Below are positions 1-6,367 of a stretch of DNA of 8,062 nucleotides, piece by piece (the stretch's first letter is position 1; every line of letters begins with the position of its first letter). Source of the DNA: an uncultured Collinsella sp. Lineage in GTDB: Bacteria > Actinomycetota > Coriobacteriia > Coriobacteriales > Coriobacteriaceae. The position numbers and the translations under genes were made by a program. Below the pieces are notes generated by a model that saw only the letters and a program-made list of their open reading frames with translations, had not been told where the DNA came from and did not search any database. Location of the stretch: the NCBI GenBank assembly GCA_902496945.1, contig CABVDE010000058.1, positions 1-8,062 on the forward strand, written 5' to 3'.

Positions 1-9
1 GGGGGGGGG
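1..9. other. Poly-G run at the window edge, probable artefact
   Basis: The window opens with nine consecutive G residues, directly followed by the 3' flank of copZ. A homopolymer of this kind exactly at a sequence end is more typical of sequencing or assembly noise than of biology. Nothing downstream depends on it. The copZ stop codon at 23-25 is outside the run, so that gene appears complete. Confidence 0.5.
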
Positions 10-22
10 TACGTTCGGGTTG

Positions 23-244
23 TTACGCGGCGGTCACGGACAGGGCGTGGAACTTCTCGCCGGCGGCCTCGACGGCGGCGGCGAGCTGCTCGGCGGTCAC
101 GGTGTCGGCGCACTCTACCTGTACGGTCTGGGTCTCGTGATCGGCGTCGGCGTCGGTCACGCCGGCAACGTTGAGCAGTGCAGTTTCGACAGTGGCGTCG
201 CAGTGGCCGCACATAAGGCCAGACGTTTTAACGATGTAGTTCAT
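23..244 (-). CDS. copZ: Copper chaperone CopZ (heavy-metal-associated domain protein)
   Basis: This 73-residue protein is a stand-alone HMA (ferredoxin-fold) domain, the usual size of CopZ/Atx1-type chaperones. These bind one Cu(I) in the cytosol and pass it to the metal-binding domain of CopA or to copper sensors. The metal site is visible as GLMCGHC, with Cys12 and Cys15 as ligands. Family members usually have GMxCxxC, so Leu at the second position is a small variation. The ATG is supported by AAGGAG on the minus strand (complement of 251-256), 6 nt upstream. It lies 151 bp downstream of copA on the same strand and probably shares its transcript. A weak promoter-like pair upstream (TTGACC at 294-299, GATAAT at 267-272) has a 21-bp spacer, too wide to be convincing. 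The copper role is inferred from the copA neighbour, since the domain alone could also bind Hg or Zn. Confidence 0.9.
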   Translation of the reverse strand: MNYIVKTSGLMCGHCDATVETALLNVAGVTDADADHETQTVQVECADTVTAEQLAAAVEAAGEKFHALSVTAA

Positions 245-311
245 GATTGTCTCCTTATCGATTGAGATTATCTGACAGTTTAGTCGTGAACAAGGTCAAC
301 TTAAAGGCGCG

Positions 312-399
312 CTGAGGTGCCCGAGATTGCCCCGAAAGAGGAGCGAAGCGTACTTGGGTACGCGAGCGACGGTTTGAGGGGCAAGGTCGGGTGCCTCAG
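312..399 (-). repeat. Long imperfect hairpin between copA and copZ
   Basis: Two 22-nt arms, 312-333 and 378-399, are inverted copies with 18 of 22 positions complementary; two more positions can form G-U pairs. Inside the 44-nt loop lies a perfect hairpin, GCGTAC (348-353) and GTACGC (358-363) with a 4-nt loop. The copA stop codon (396-398) falls in one arm. No T-rich tail follows on the minus strand, so it is not a standard intrinsic terminator. It could be an intercistronic stabilising or processing structure that sets the copA to copZ ratio, or a dispersed REP-like intergenic repeat. Which one cannot be decided from one copy. Confidence 0.6.
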
Positions 400-2738
400 T
401 GTGCCGTCTTGGGTTTAAAGGTGCGCAGGCGCAGCGCGTTGCTTACAACGCATACGCTCGACAGGCTCATGGCGGCGGCGCCAAACATCGGCGAGAGCTG
501 CCAACCAGTGAGGGGGAAGAATGCGCCCGCCGCCAGCGGGATGCCGATGCCGTTGTAGAATAGCGCCCAGAACAGGTCCTGCTTGATGTTGCGGATCGTG
601 GCGCGCGACAGCTCGATGGCACGGGCGACGTCCATGAGGTCGCTGCGCATGAGCACCACATCTGCCCCCTCCTTGGCGATGTCGGCGCCGGTGCCGATGG
701 CAAGGCCCACGTCGGCGCGCGCCAGGGCGGGGGAGTCATTGATGCCGTCGCCCACCATGGCGACCTTGCCGCCCGCATCCTGCAGCTCGCGCACGTGGCG
801 CTCCTTGTCGGCGGGCAGGACGCCGGCGATAACCTGTTCTCTGCTCAGTCCCACGCGGCGGGCGATGGCCTCGGCCGTCACGCGGTTGTCGCCGGTGAGC
901 ATGCGCACGTCAACGCCAAGTGCGCGCAGTGCGGCGATGGCTGCGGCGCTCGTCTCCTTGACCTCGTCGGCTACGGCGATGGTGCCGACGAGCTCGGCAT
1001 TCTTGGCAAAGAACAGCGGCGTTTTGCCTTCGGCGGCGAATTGCTCGGCAAGACCCGCGGGCACGGAAATCCCCAGCTCGTCCATCAGGCGCACGTTGCC
1101 GGCGGCGATGGCATTTTGCCCCTCGCGCGCCGTAACGCCTCGTCCAGGCACGGCGGTAAAGTTCTCGACCATGCGCGCGACGATTCCGCGTGTCTCGCAC
1201 TCGGCCAAAATCGCCTCGGCCAGCGGGTGCTCGCTCGATCGCTCCAACGCGGCGGCCAGCTTCAATAGCGCCTTTTCGCTCATGGCGGGTGTGCCGTCGG
1301 CGCGCTTAGCGACCACAATGTCAGTCACTGCCGGCTTGCCGCGGGTGACGGTGCCCGTCTTGTCGAGCACCACGGTGCCCACGCTGCTCAGGTTCTCCAG
1401 CGCCTCGGCGCTCTTAAACAGAATGCCCATCTCGGCGCCCTTGCCGGTGCCCACCATAATGGCGACGGGCGTGGCCAGGCCAAGCGCGCACGGACAGCTG
1501 ATTACCAGCACGGCCACAGCAGAGGTGAGCGCCTCGTTGATGCTGCCGGTCAGTGCCATCCACACCACAAAGGTTGCCGCCGAGATCACAAACACCACGG
1601 GCACGAACACGCCGGCGACCTTGTCGGCCAGGCGGGCGATGGGCGCTTTGGTGGCGTTGGCGTCCTCGACGAGCTGAATAATCTTGGCGAGCGACGTGTC
1701 GGCGCCCACGCGCGTGGCGCGGAAGGTAAACGAGCCGGTGCGGTTGATGGTGCCCGCGCTCACCGTGGCACCGGGCTCCTTTTCCACGGGGATGGACTCG
1801 CCGGTGAGCGCACTTTCGTCCACGGCCGAGCCGCCCTCGAGTACGACGCCGTCGACAGGGATGGACTCGCCGGGGCGCACGCGTAGCACTTGCCCGGGCA
1901 AGATGGCATCGACGTCCACAGGAGTCTCGCTGCCGTCCTCGGCCGCGACGGTCGCGGTCTTGGGTGCCAGGTCGATCAGCGCCTCGATGGCGCCGCCGGT
2001 TTTGGACTTGCTGCGCGTCTCGAGGTATTTGCCCACGGTGACGAGCGACAGGATCGTGCCCGCACTCTCAAAATACAGGTTGTCCATGCCCGTCATCATG
2101 GCCTCGTGCACCTGCCCGGCGGCCAGTTGGTCAACCATGATAAACATGGCGTAGAGCGACCAGGCAATGGACGCGGTGGCGCCGACCGCGATGAGCGTAT
2201 CCATGGTGGGCGCGCCGTGCGCGAGCGATTTAAACCCGTTGATAAAGTATGCGTCGTTGACGTAGACGATGGGGATGAGCAGGACGAGCTCAGTGAGGGC
2301 GAGCGTCATGCTGTGCGTGTGGTCGGTGAAAATGCCGGGCAACGGCCAGCCAAGCATGTGCCCCATGCCAATGTAGAACAGAGGGATGAGGAAGACGATT
2401 GAGATGATGAGGCGGGTGCGCATGGCGGAGGCAGCGGCCTCCAGCTTTTTGGTGGGGGACTCCATATGGGTGGCGCCGGACCTGGCCTGCGCGCTGCCGT
2501 TTGAGCCAGTGACGTCGGCGCCCGTGCTGACGGGCGAGGCCGAGTAGCCTGCGCGATCGACAGCGGTGCAGATGTCATCGGGGCTGACCTGCGCGGGGTC
2601 GTAGTCCACCATCATGGAGCCGGCGAGCAGATTGACCGCGACGCTTTGGACGCCGTCGAGCTTGCTCACGGCACGGTCCACATGCGCCTGGCAGGCGGCG
2701 CACGTCATGCCGCCCACGTCAAACTTATCTTGAGCCAT
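396..2738 (-). CDS. copA: Copper-exporting P1B-type ATPase CopA
   Basis: This 780-residue inner-membrane pump would use ATP to expel Cu(I) from the cytosol. There is one N-terminal HMA domain (about 1-70) with the GGMTCAAC site, Cys13 and Cys16. A low-complexity linker (about 71-98) follows, then membrane segments. The actuator motif TGES is at 312-315. The membrane copper site is SCPCALG (Cys415, Cys417). The phosphorylation site is DKTGT with Asp459. The SEHPLA motif is at 502-507, TGDN at 615-618 and GDGIND at 663-668. Tyr728-Asn729 in TM7 and MSLSS at 757-761 in TM8 complete the ligand set typical of P1B-1 Cu(I) exporters, which argues against Zn/Cd specificity. Length and motifs are complete for a one-HMA CopA. 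The ATG has GGAG (complement of 2744-2747) 5 nt upstream. It is the first gene of a probable copA-copZ operon behind a CsoR-type operator. Confidence 0.96.
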   Translation of the reverse strand: MAQDKFDVGGMTCAACQAHVDRAVSKLDGVQSVAVNLLAGSMMVDYDPAQVSPDDICTAVDRAGYSASPVSTGADVTGSNGSAQARSGATHMESPTKKLEAAASAMRTRLIISIVFLIPLFYIGMGHMLGWPLPGIFTDHTHSMTLALTELVLLIPIVYVNDAYFINGFKSLAHGAPTMDTLIAVGATASIAWSLYAMFIMVDQLAAGQVHEAMMTGMDNLYFESAGTILSLVTVGKYLETRSKSKTGGAIEALIDLAPKTATVAAEDGSETPVDVDAILPGQVLRVRPGESIPVDGVVLEGGSAVDESALTGESIPVEKEPGATVSAGTINRTGSFTFRATRVGADTSLAKIIQLVEDANATKAPIARLADKVAGVFVPVVFVISAATFVVWMALTGSINEALTSAVAVLVISCPCALGLATPVAIMVGTGKGAEMGILFKSAEALENLSSVGTVVLDKTGTVTRGKPAVTDIVVAKRADGTPAMSEKALLKLAAALERSSEHPLAEAILAECETRGIVARMVENFTAVPGRGVTAREGQNAIAAGNVRLMDELGISVPAGLAEQFAAEGKTPLFFAKNAELVGTIAVADEVKETSAAAIAALRALGVDVRMLTGDNRVTAEAIARRVGLSREQVIAGVLPADKERHVRELQDAGGKVAMVGDGINDSPALARADVGLAIGTGADIAKEGADVVLMRSDLMDVARAIELSRATIRNIKQDLFWALFYNGIGIPLAAGAFFPLTGWQLSPMFGAAAMSLSSVCVVSNALRLRTFKPKTAH

Positions 2739-2785
2739 GGCTTCTCCTTTCTGTGGCGTAGTGTTGGAAATGTTAACCTGACGAT

Positions 2786-2816
2786 ACTATACACCCATAC
2801 CCCCTGGGGGTGTCCA
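2786..2816 (-). promoter_or_regulatory. Predicted copA promoter
   Basis: Read on the minus strand, TGGACA (complement of 2811-2816) and TATAGT (complement of 2786-2791) resemble -35 and -10 boxes, with a 19-bp spacer. The -10 matches 5 of 6 consensus bases. Transcription would begin near 2779, giving a leader of about 40 nt before the copA ATG. The spacer is filled by the copper operator described separately. A 19-bp spacer is longer than optimal and is typical of MerR-family-controlled promoters, but the operator sequence is of CsoR type. Confidence 0.6.
2797..2813. promoter_or_regulatory. CsoR-type copper operator
   Basis: The site is a near-perfect dyad of ATACCCCC and GGGGGTGT around a central T, five C then five G flanked by TA/TG. 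This C-tract/G-tract palindrome is the established recognition pattern of CsoR-family Cu(I)-responsive repressors. It lies between the predicted -35 and -10 boxes of copA, so a bound repressor would block RNA polymerase and Cu(I) would release it. An outer ACACCC (2791-2796) can also pair as a dyad with GGGTGT (2808-2813). A CopY-type box (TACAnnTGTA) is not seen. The regulator gene lies outside the window. Confidence 0.75.
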
Positions 2817-2941
2817 GTGGAGATTGAAATGTATGACAATTCGTACGTTACGACCGCCGAAAGGATTCCTGTTGCGCAACATTGGCAAGGAAATATCGAC
2901 ACACTTGAGTCACATTTATGAGGCGAAGTTCTCGGCAAGCT
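2817..2941. other. Intergenic stretch with two small palindromes
   Basis: No gene is supported between the copper promoter and the palindromic element at 2942. Two short dyads stand out: TCGTA-CGT-TACGA at 2841-2853 and the perfect 12-mer TGTTGCGCAACA at 2870-2881. They lie 25 to 65 bp upstream of the copA -35 box and could bind a second regulator. Such short palindromes also arise by chance, so no factor is named. Confidence 0.25.
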
Positions 2942-3003
2942 AATGTCTCGCTCTGTAACATCTAGCTGCAAATATGACCTCTAACTGTTACAGATCGAGA
3001 CAA
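2942..3003 (-). repeat. 62-bp palindromic element, copy 1
   Basis: The 17-nt arms at 2944-2960 and 2986-3002 are inverted copies with one mismatch. Read on the minus strand it starts TTGTCTCGATCTGTAACA and aligns without gaps over 62 nt to copy 3. They share both arms, a TAGAGG on the 5' side of the loop and TAGATGTTACAGA on the 3' side. It begins 38 nt after the kinase stop codon. It could fold in the kinase mRNA 3' end, but no T-run follows, so it is a poor match to an intrinsic terminator. Its identity is unknown. Confidence 0.8.
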
Positions 3004-3041
3004 TTGCCGGGGAGGGGTCCCGTCATGGCAAGATATCTCGG

Positions 3042-5126
3042 CTAGATACAGAATCCGGGGATCACGCAGGTTCGCTTTTTGGGATTGTCCGCGGGGGTGG
3101 CGTACATAAAGACGTCGCCGTCGTGGCCCACGCGGTTCATGTAGAGCGTGCCTTCGGTCTCCGATGTATCGGGGCTCACCGTGCGCTCCCACCAGCAGGT
3201 GTCCTTGCCCTTCCACTGGCGGACCATCGTCTCGTTCGTGGAATACGGGCTCACCTTGAGCTCGCGGAAGAGCTGGTACTCCTTGCCCTCGCCGTTGTAA
3301 ATGTCTGCGAGGTAGTGATAGCCCTCGGCAAACGAATCGGGCGGTTGCGTACCGCACAGCTCGACCATTGCGGGCAGCCAAAGGGTTGCGGGCAGCTCGC
3401 TCAGACACGAAGCGCTGTTGGCGGCGCCAACGTTATTCGAGATCTTTTTGACAGATTTAATGAGTGCACGTAGCTCGTTGGGCATCAGTTTAAGGCCGTC
3501 GCTGTCGAGCCATTCTCGCAGCTCGCAATCTGCCCAACCGGCGCTCGGCGGTTCAGCCGCAGCATCGCGCTCGGCAATACCCGCGTCGAACATAAACGTC
3601 AGTCCGGCCTTGCCCGTCCCGTCCAGAAGCTCGTCGTGGCGGATGCCCACAAGCTGCGCGCCAACCTGCAGCCCGTTGGTGAGCGTGACGCGCTTGGCAC
3701 ACGGATAGGGGATATGCCCGTTGTCATCGAGCAGATGATAGCGCTTGGCAATTTCGAGCGCCTCGTTGCGCGTCTCAGCGGCCTTAATCTTGAATGAAAT
3801 TTCCTGCAGCTGATCCCAAGTGTAGTCGCCAAGCGACCCGCGGATGCCGTCCAGGTAGTCGGGGATGCCAAAGCCATGGGTCGCCGCGCCAATGACGCTG
3901 AGTCCCGCAACGGCTGCAACGACGCCGCCGATGACAAAACGGCGGCGGGTCATGGCGTCATGTCGGGCCTGCTCCAGAATCTCTCGCGCTCGCTCGCCGG
4001 CGACGTCGACCTTAAGGTGCGTACCGGAGTCAATGTCGATTACGGCGTCATTGCCCGCGCCCTCGTGGCCCTCAGATTCTGCGGCGGGGAGGTATGTCGA
4101 GAGCACCTCGAGCATCTGCTGCTCGGTGGGGCGATCGCACTGCTCGACTGAGATGCCTTTCATGATGATCTGGACGAGCGCCTCGTCGCCTTCGCAGCGC
4201 GGCTCGAGCGGTGCCGGCTTGGTCTTGGTCTTTATGAGGTAGAACGAGCCGGTTGCCGCGGCGCCCGTCGACTCGACATCGAACGGCTTGCGACCGCTGT
4301 AGAGCTGGTACAGAATGCTCGAAAGCGCGTAAACGTCGATTGCTGGCGAACGGCGAAGTGCCGCGACGCCCTCGATATCCTGTGTGAGCATCTCGGGTGC
4401 GGCGTATGCGGGCGTGGCAAAGCGCCAGATGTCGGCGCGCCGTGTGATCGTGTCGTCGCCGAGGGCCATGGTCGCGGAGCCCATGTCGATGAGACAGGGG
4501 TCAAAGGAGCAATCGGCAATCTGCTGCTCGAGCGTTCGGCTGGTGGTGCGGAACATGATATTGGCAGGCGACAGGTCGCGATGGACGACCGGATTCACGA
4601 GCCCCTGGGTCATCAAGAGCGCGCGAAGCACGGCGTTTCCGACGGCGGCGACCATTTGGGTGGTTAGCCCGCCCGAGGCATCGTGCGGAAGCAGGGGCAG
4701 CGCCTGCTTGAGCGAGGTGCCTTCGACCCACTCCATGAGGATGAGCGGATCGTCCTCGCAAGAACCATAGCCATAGACACGCGGAAATCCGCGCAGGTGC
4801 GAGACGGTACACAGATGGCGGTACTCCTCGAACAGCGCGGCGGTGTTGGCCAGGTGCGCGGCCGATTGCTCGGCGGAGCGATCGGGGGCTTGGCCGGAAA
4901 GGATGGCGTTGTCCTTGAGCAGCTTGACGGCAAAGACCTCGCCGCTCGTGTTGGTCGCACGCAGTACGTGCCCGATGTTGCCGTTGCTGTGGCGGGACGT
5001 TTGGAGAATAAGCGTCATGAACCGGCGCTTGGCATCGTCCTCGGCGCTGGGGTCAACTGCCACGGCGGTATCGAACGTATCGAGACGGATGAGTTTGTCG
5101 CCATAGGCGCTATCGGTAGTATCCAT
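3042..5126 (-). CDS. Membrane Ser/Thr protein kinase with exterior DUF6273-like domain
   Basis: The 694-residue product starts at an ATG (5124-5126) preceded by AAAGGA. A GTG 29 codons upstream has no ribosome site and is rejected. Residues about 38-345 form a Hanks-type kinase: glycine loop near 49-54, Lys68 in FAVKLL, HRDLSPANI with catalytic Asp184 and Asn189, metal-binding Asp214 (DMG rather than DFG), APE at 243-245, and DRP at 331-333. A helical, charged juxtamembrane part (about 376-396) leads to one hydrophobic segment (about 397-415). Preceding arginines predict an N-in, C-out topology. The exterior part (about 418-694) includes GWADCELREWL, a CWWER motif near 644-648 and a C-terminal IPGFCI. 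These resemble DUF6273, a domain common in gut Gram-positive surface proteins and possibly ligand-binding. It follows the FHA gene on the same strand, so the FHA protein is a likely substrate or reader. The signal sensed is unknown. Confidence 0.85.
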   Translation of the reverse strand: MDTTDSAYGDKLIRLDTFDTAVAVDPSAEDDAKRRFMTLILQTSRHSNGNIGHVLRATNTSGEVFAVKLLKDNAILSGQAPDRSAEQSAAHLANTAALFEEYRHLCTVSHLRGFPRVYGYGSCEDDPLILMEWVEGTSLKQALPLLPHDASGGLTTQMVAAVGNAVLRALLMTQGLVNPVVHRDLSPANIMFRTTSRTLEQQIADCSFDPCLIDMGSATMALGDDTITRRADIWRFATPAYAAPEMLTQDIEGVAALRRSPAIDVYALSSILYQLYSGRKPFDVESTGAAATGSFYLIKTKTKPAPLEPRCEGDEALVQIIMKGISVEQCDRPTEQQMLEVLSTYLPAAESEGHEGAGNDAVIDIDSGTHLKVDVAGERAREILEQARHDAMTRRRFVIGGVVAAVAGLSVIGAATHGFGIPDYLDGIRGSLGDYTWDQLQEISFKIKAAETRNEALEIAKRYHLLDDNGHIPYPCAKRVTLTNGLQVGAQLVGIRHDELLDGTGKAGLTFMFDAGIAERDAAAEPPSAGWADCELREWLDSDGLKLMPNELRALIKSVKKISNNVGAANSASCLSELPATLWLPAMVELCGTQPPDSFAEGYHYLADIYNGEGKEYQLFRELKVSPYSTNETMVRQWKGKDTCWWERTVSPDTSETEGTLYMNRVGHDGDVFMYATPADNPKKRTCVIPGFCI

Positions 5127-5168
5127 GGCGTTCCTTTGTCTGGCATGGGTTGCCGCGCGTATGCGTGA

Positions 5169-5209
5169 GCAGTGCGGATATCGGTAGAGTACCATGATAG
5201 CCGCACTGC
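5169..5209. repeat. Hairpin upstream of the kinase gene
   Basis: GCAGTGCGG (5169-5177) and CCGCACTGC (5201-5209) are perfect inverted repeats. Within them TATC (5179-5182) pairs with GATA (5196-5199), and GGTA (5183-5186) pairs with TACC (5190-5193) around a 3-nt loop. The total is 17 base pairs with one mismatch and a 2-nt bulge. It ends about 43 bp before the kinase ATG and contains a -10-like TATCAT on the minus strand. It may be an operator or cruciform at the kinase promoter, or an RNA hairpin in a transcript reading through from the FHA gene. Confidence 0.55.
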
Positions 5210-5250
5210 CCACGTATACCGCTGAGTATTGTCGTTTACGACGCAGAAGG

Positions 5251-5296
5251 TAGAAGACGAAAGACGGACGGCGACCGTCTTTCGATCGCCGTCCGC
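5251..5296 (-). terminator. Terminator-like hairpin after the FHA gene
   Basis: Immediately after the FHA stop codon, the minus-strand transcript forms a perfect 10-bp GC-rich stem (complements of 5286-5295 and 5265-5274) with an 11-nt loop. A pyrimidine-rich tail (TCTTTCGTCTTCT) follows. This fits an intrinsic terminator, although the tail is interrupted by C and G. A competing perfect 10-bp stem (5258-5267 with 5275-5284) shares sequence with it. The kinase gene would then need its own promoter or rely on partial read-through. Confidence 0.65.
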
Positions 5297-5297
5297 G

Positions 5298-6260
5298 CTA
5301 GTCCACAATGACAAGGAATGTCGTGTAGAGACCCAGATGGAGCCTGTCGCTGTTTTTGATTTCCACCGGGGGATAGATCTTGCCGGGCTCGCGTTGGTCG
5401 CGCGGCGGCTCAATCACAATATCGCCGTCGCCCGCGCCCGATTCGAGCACTGTGCCGTTGGTCGACCCAAGGCCCTGGGCGTACCAGCGTCCGCCTTCGA
5501 GCCAAATGCGGAGATGCTCGCGCGATGCATCGGCGCCTACATCGGTGATGCTGGGCGAGGTTTTGGGCAAGGACCCAATTACCGTGCCGCGCGGGTCACG
5601 CGTAAGGGGATGGATTTGCATGTCGGCGCAGTTGTCGGCATGGGTTCTGAGCAGACCGAGGTTGGGGGCGACGGTGCGCGGCTGCTCCAGGCTGCTCATA
5701 AAGCCACGTCCGACGGTAGTTTCGGTGGTGCCAAAGTGCTCGCCCGTCTTGCTGTCGCAAAAGCGCTCGACGGTGGCCACGCCCTGAACGGGATCGGCGA
5801 GCGCCCCCGTTGCCACAAAGAGCATAAGGTAAAGCGTGCTTTTCTCGCGCACGGCATTGCCGTCAAAGTTGTCGATGCGATTGAGGGCATTTGCATATAG
5901 GCGGCTGTCCAGCTTGTAGCTGGCGAGAGCCGACATCATTTCGTTGGCGGCCGGACCGCGATAGTGCTCGGCGATTGCCCGATAGGCGGACTCGCCGCCG
6001 CCGAGCTTGCTGCAGATTGCCGAGGAAAGGTTGAGCGTGGTGACGGTAAAGTCGCTGTAGATGGAGGGCGCGCACTGGTCAGGCTTGCGATGGACGATGT
6101 AACGGGTGAGATACGAGCGGTTGGAAGAGCATTTCTCGAGCAGGGTACTGCCGAGATAAGAGTTTCCATTGATGAGCATTCGGGCGATCTCGAGATGTTT
6201 AAGACCGCCGAACGAGCGAATATCGTTATAGAGGACCGAGCAAGGCGTCTCTGCTGCCAC
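5298..6260 (-). CDS. FHA-domain protein with unrecognised N-terminal region
   Basis: The likely 320-residue product starts at GTG (6258-6260), because a near-perfect AAAGGAGG lies 5 nt upstream. A TTG ten codons further upstream would place that ribosome site inside the gene. Residues about 224-320 form a forkhead-associated domain, which binds phosphothreonine peptides. The signature residues are visible: GTVIGS, then SREHLRIW (246-253), then GLGSTNGT (263-270), and a hydrophobic C-terminal strand (YTTFLVIVD). Residues 1-175 are not recognised; they look alpha-helical and soluble, with no signal peptide or clear membrane segment. Residues 178-183 read TTETTV, similar to the ETT phospho-acceptor that precedes the FHA domain in GarA and OdhI. 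The protein is probably cytoplasmic. The kinase gene directly downstream is its probable partner, as in other actinobacterial kinase-FHA pairs. That functional link is inferred from position and domain logic. Confidence 0.85.
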   Translation of the reverse strand: MAAETPCSVLYNDIRSFGGLKHLEIARMLINGNSYLGSTLLEKCSSNRSYLTRYIVHRKPDQCAPSIYSDFTVTTLNLSSAICSKLGGGESAYRAIAEHYRGPAANEMMSALASYKLDSRLYANALNRIDNFDGNAVREKSTLYLMLFVATGALADPVQGVATVERFCDSKTGEHFGTTETTVGRGFMSSLEQPRTVAPNLGLLRTHADNCADMQIHPLTRDPRGTVIGSLPKTSPSITDVGADASREHLRIWLEGGRWYAQGLGSTNGTVLESGAGDGDIVIEPPRDQREPGKIYPPVEIKNSDRLHLGLYTTFLVIVD

Positions 6261-6265
6261 GGATA

Positions 6266-6273
6266 CCTCCTTT
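6266..6273 (-). promoter_or_regulatory. Strong ribosome binding site that fixes the FHA start
   Basis: The minus strand reads AAAGGAGG here, a near-perfect Shine-Dalgarno sequence, 5 nt before a GTG codon. It lies inside the longer reading frame that opens with TTG at 6288-6290, and it decides the start in favour of the GTG. Confidence 0.85.
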
Positions 6274-6367
6274 GATTGCTTCCTAGCCAATATGGCGATA
6301 GGAATTAATGGCCCCCGGTGGGCGACGTATTAAATGGCTGCGCAATATATAGCGTAACCAAAGCAAC

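Noticed and set aside
267..299. A separate copZ promoter (TTGACC with GATAAT)
   Set aside because: The 21-bp spacer is outside the usual range, and no operator is present; cotranscription with copA is simpler.
583..1677. A 364-codon plus-strand open frame antisense to copA
   Set aside because: It is Ser/Ala/Arg-rich shadow translation of GC-rich codons, with no domain and no ribosome site, opposite a complete and fully motif-supported copA.
2791..2813. A CopY-type operator at copA
   Set aside because: The required TACAnnTGTA pattern is absent; the C-tract/G-tract dyad fits CsoR better.
2646..2921. A 91-codon plus-strand frame spanning the copA start and promoter
   Set aside because: It overlaps the copA coding start and the CsoR operator on the opposite strand and has no recognisable features.
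2942..3003. Copy 1 as a plain intrinsic terminator of the kinase gene
   Set aside because: There is no T-run after the stem, and the same element occurs twice in a divergent intergenic region where no gene ends.
5127..5213. A 29-residue N-terminal extension of the kinase from a GTG at 5211-5213
   Set aside because: No ribosome site precedes the GTG, the extension overlaps the hairpin at 5169-5209, and the ATG at 5124-5126 has AAAGGA at good spacing.
6261..6290. A TTG start adding ten residues to the FHA protein
   Set aside because: The near-perfect AAAGGAGG lies inside this extension, right before the GTG at 6258-6260.
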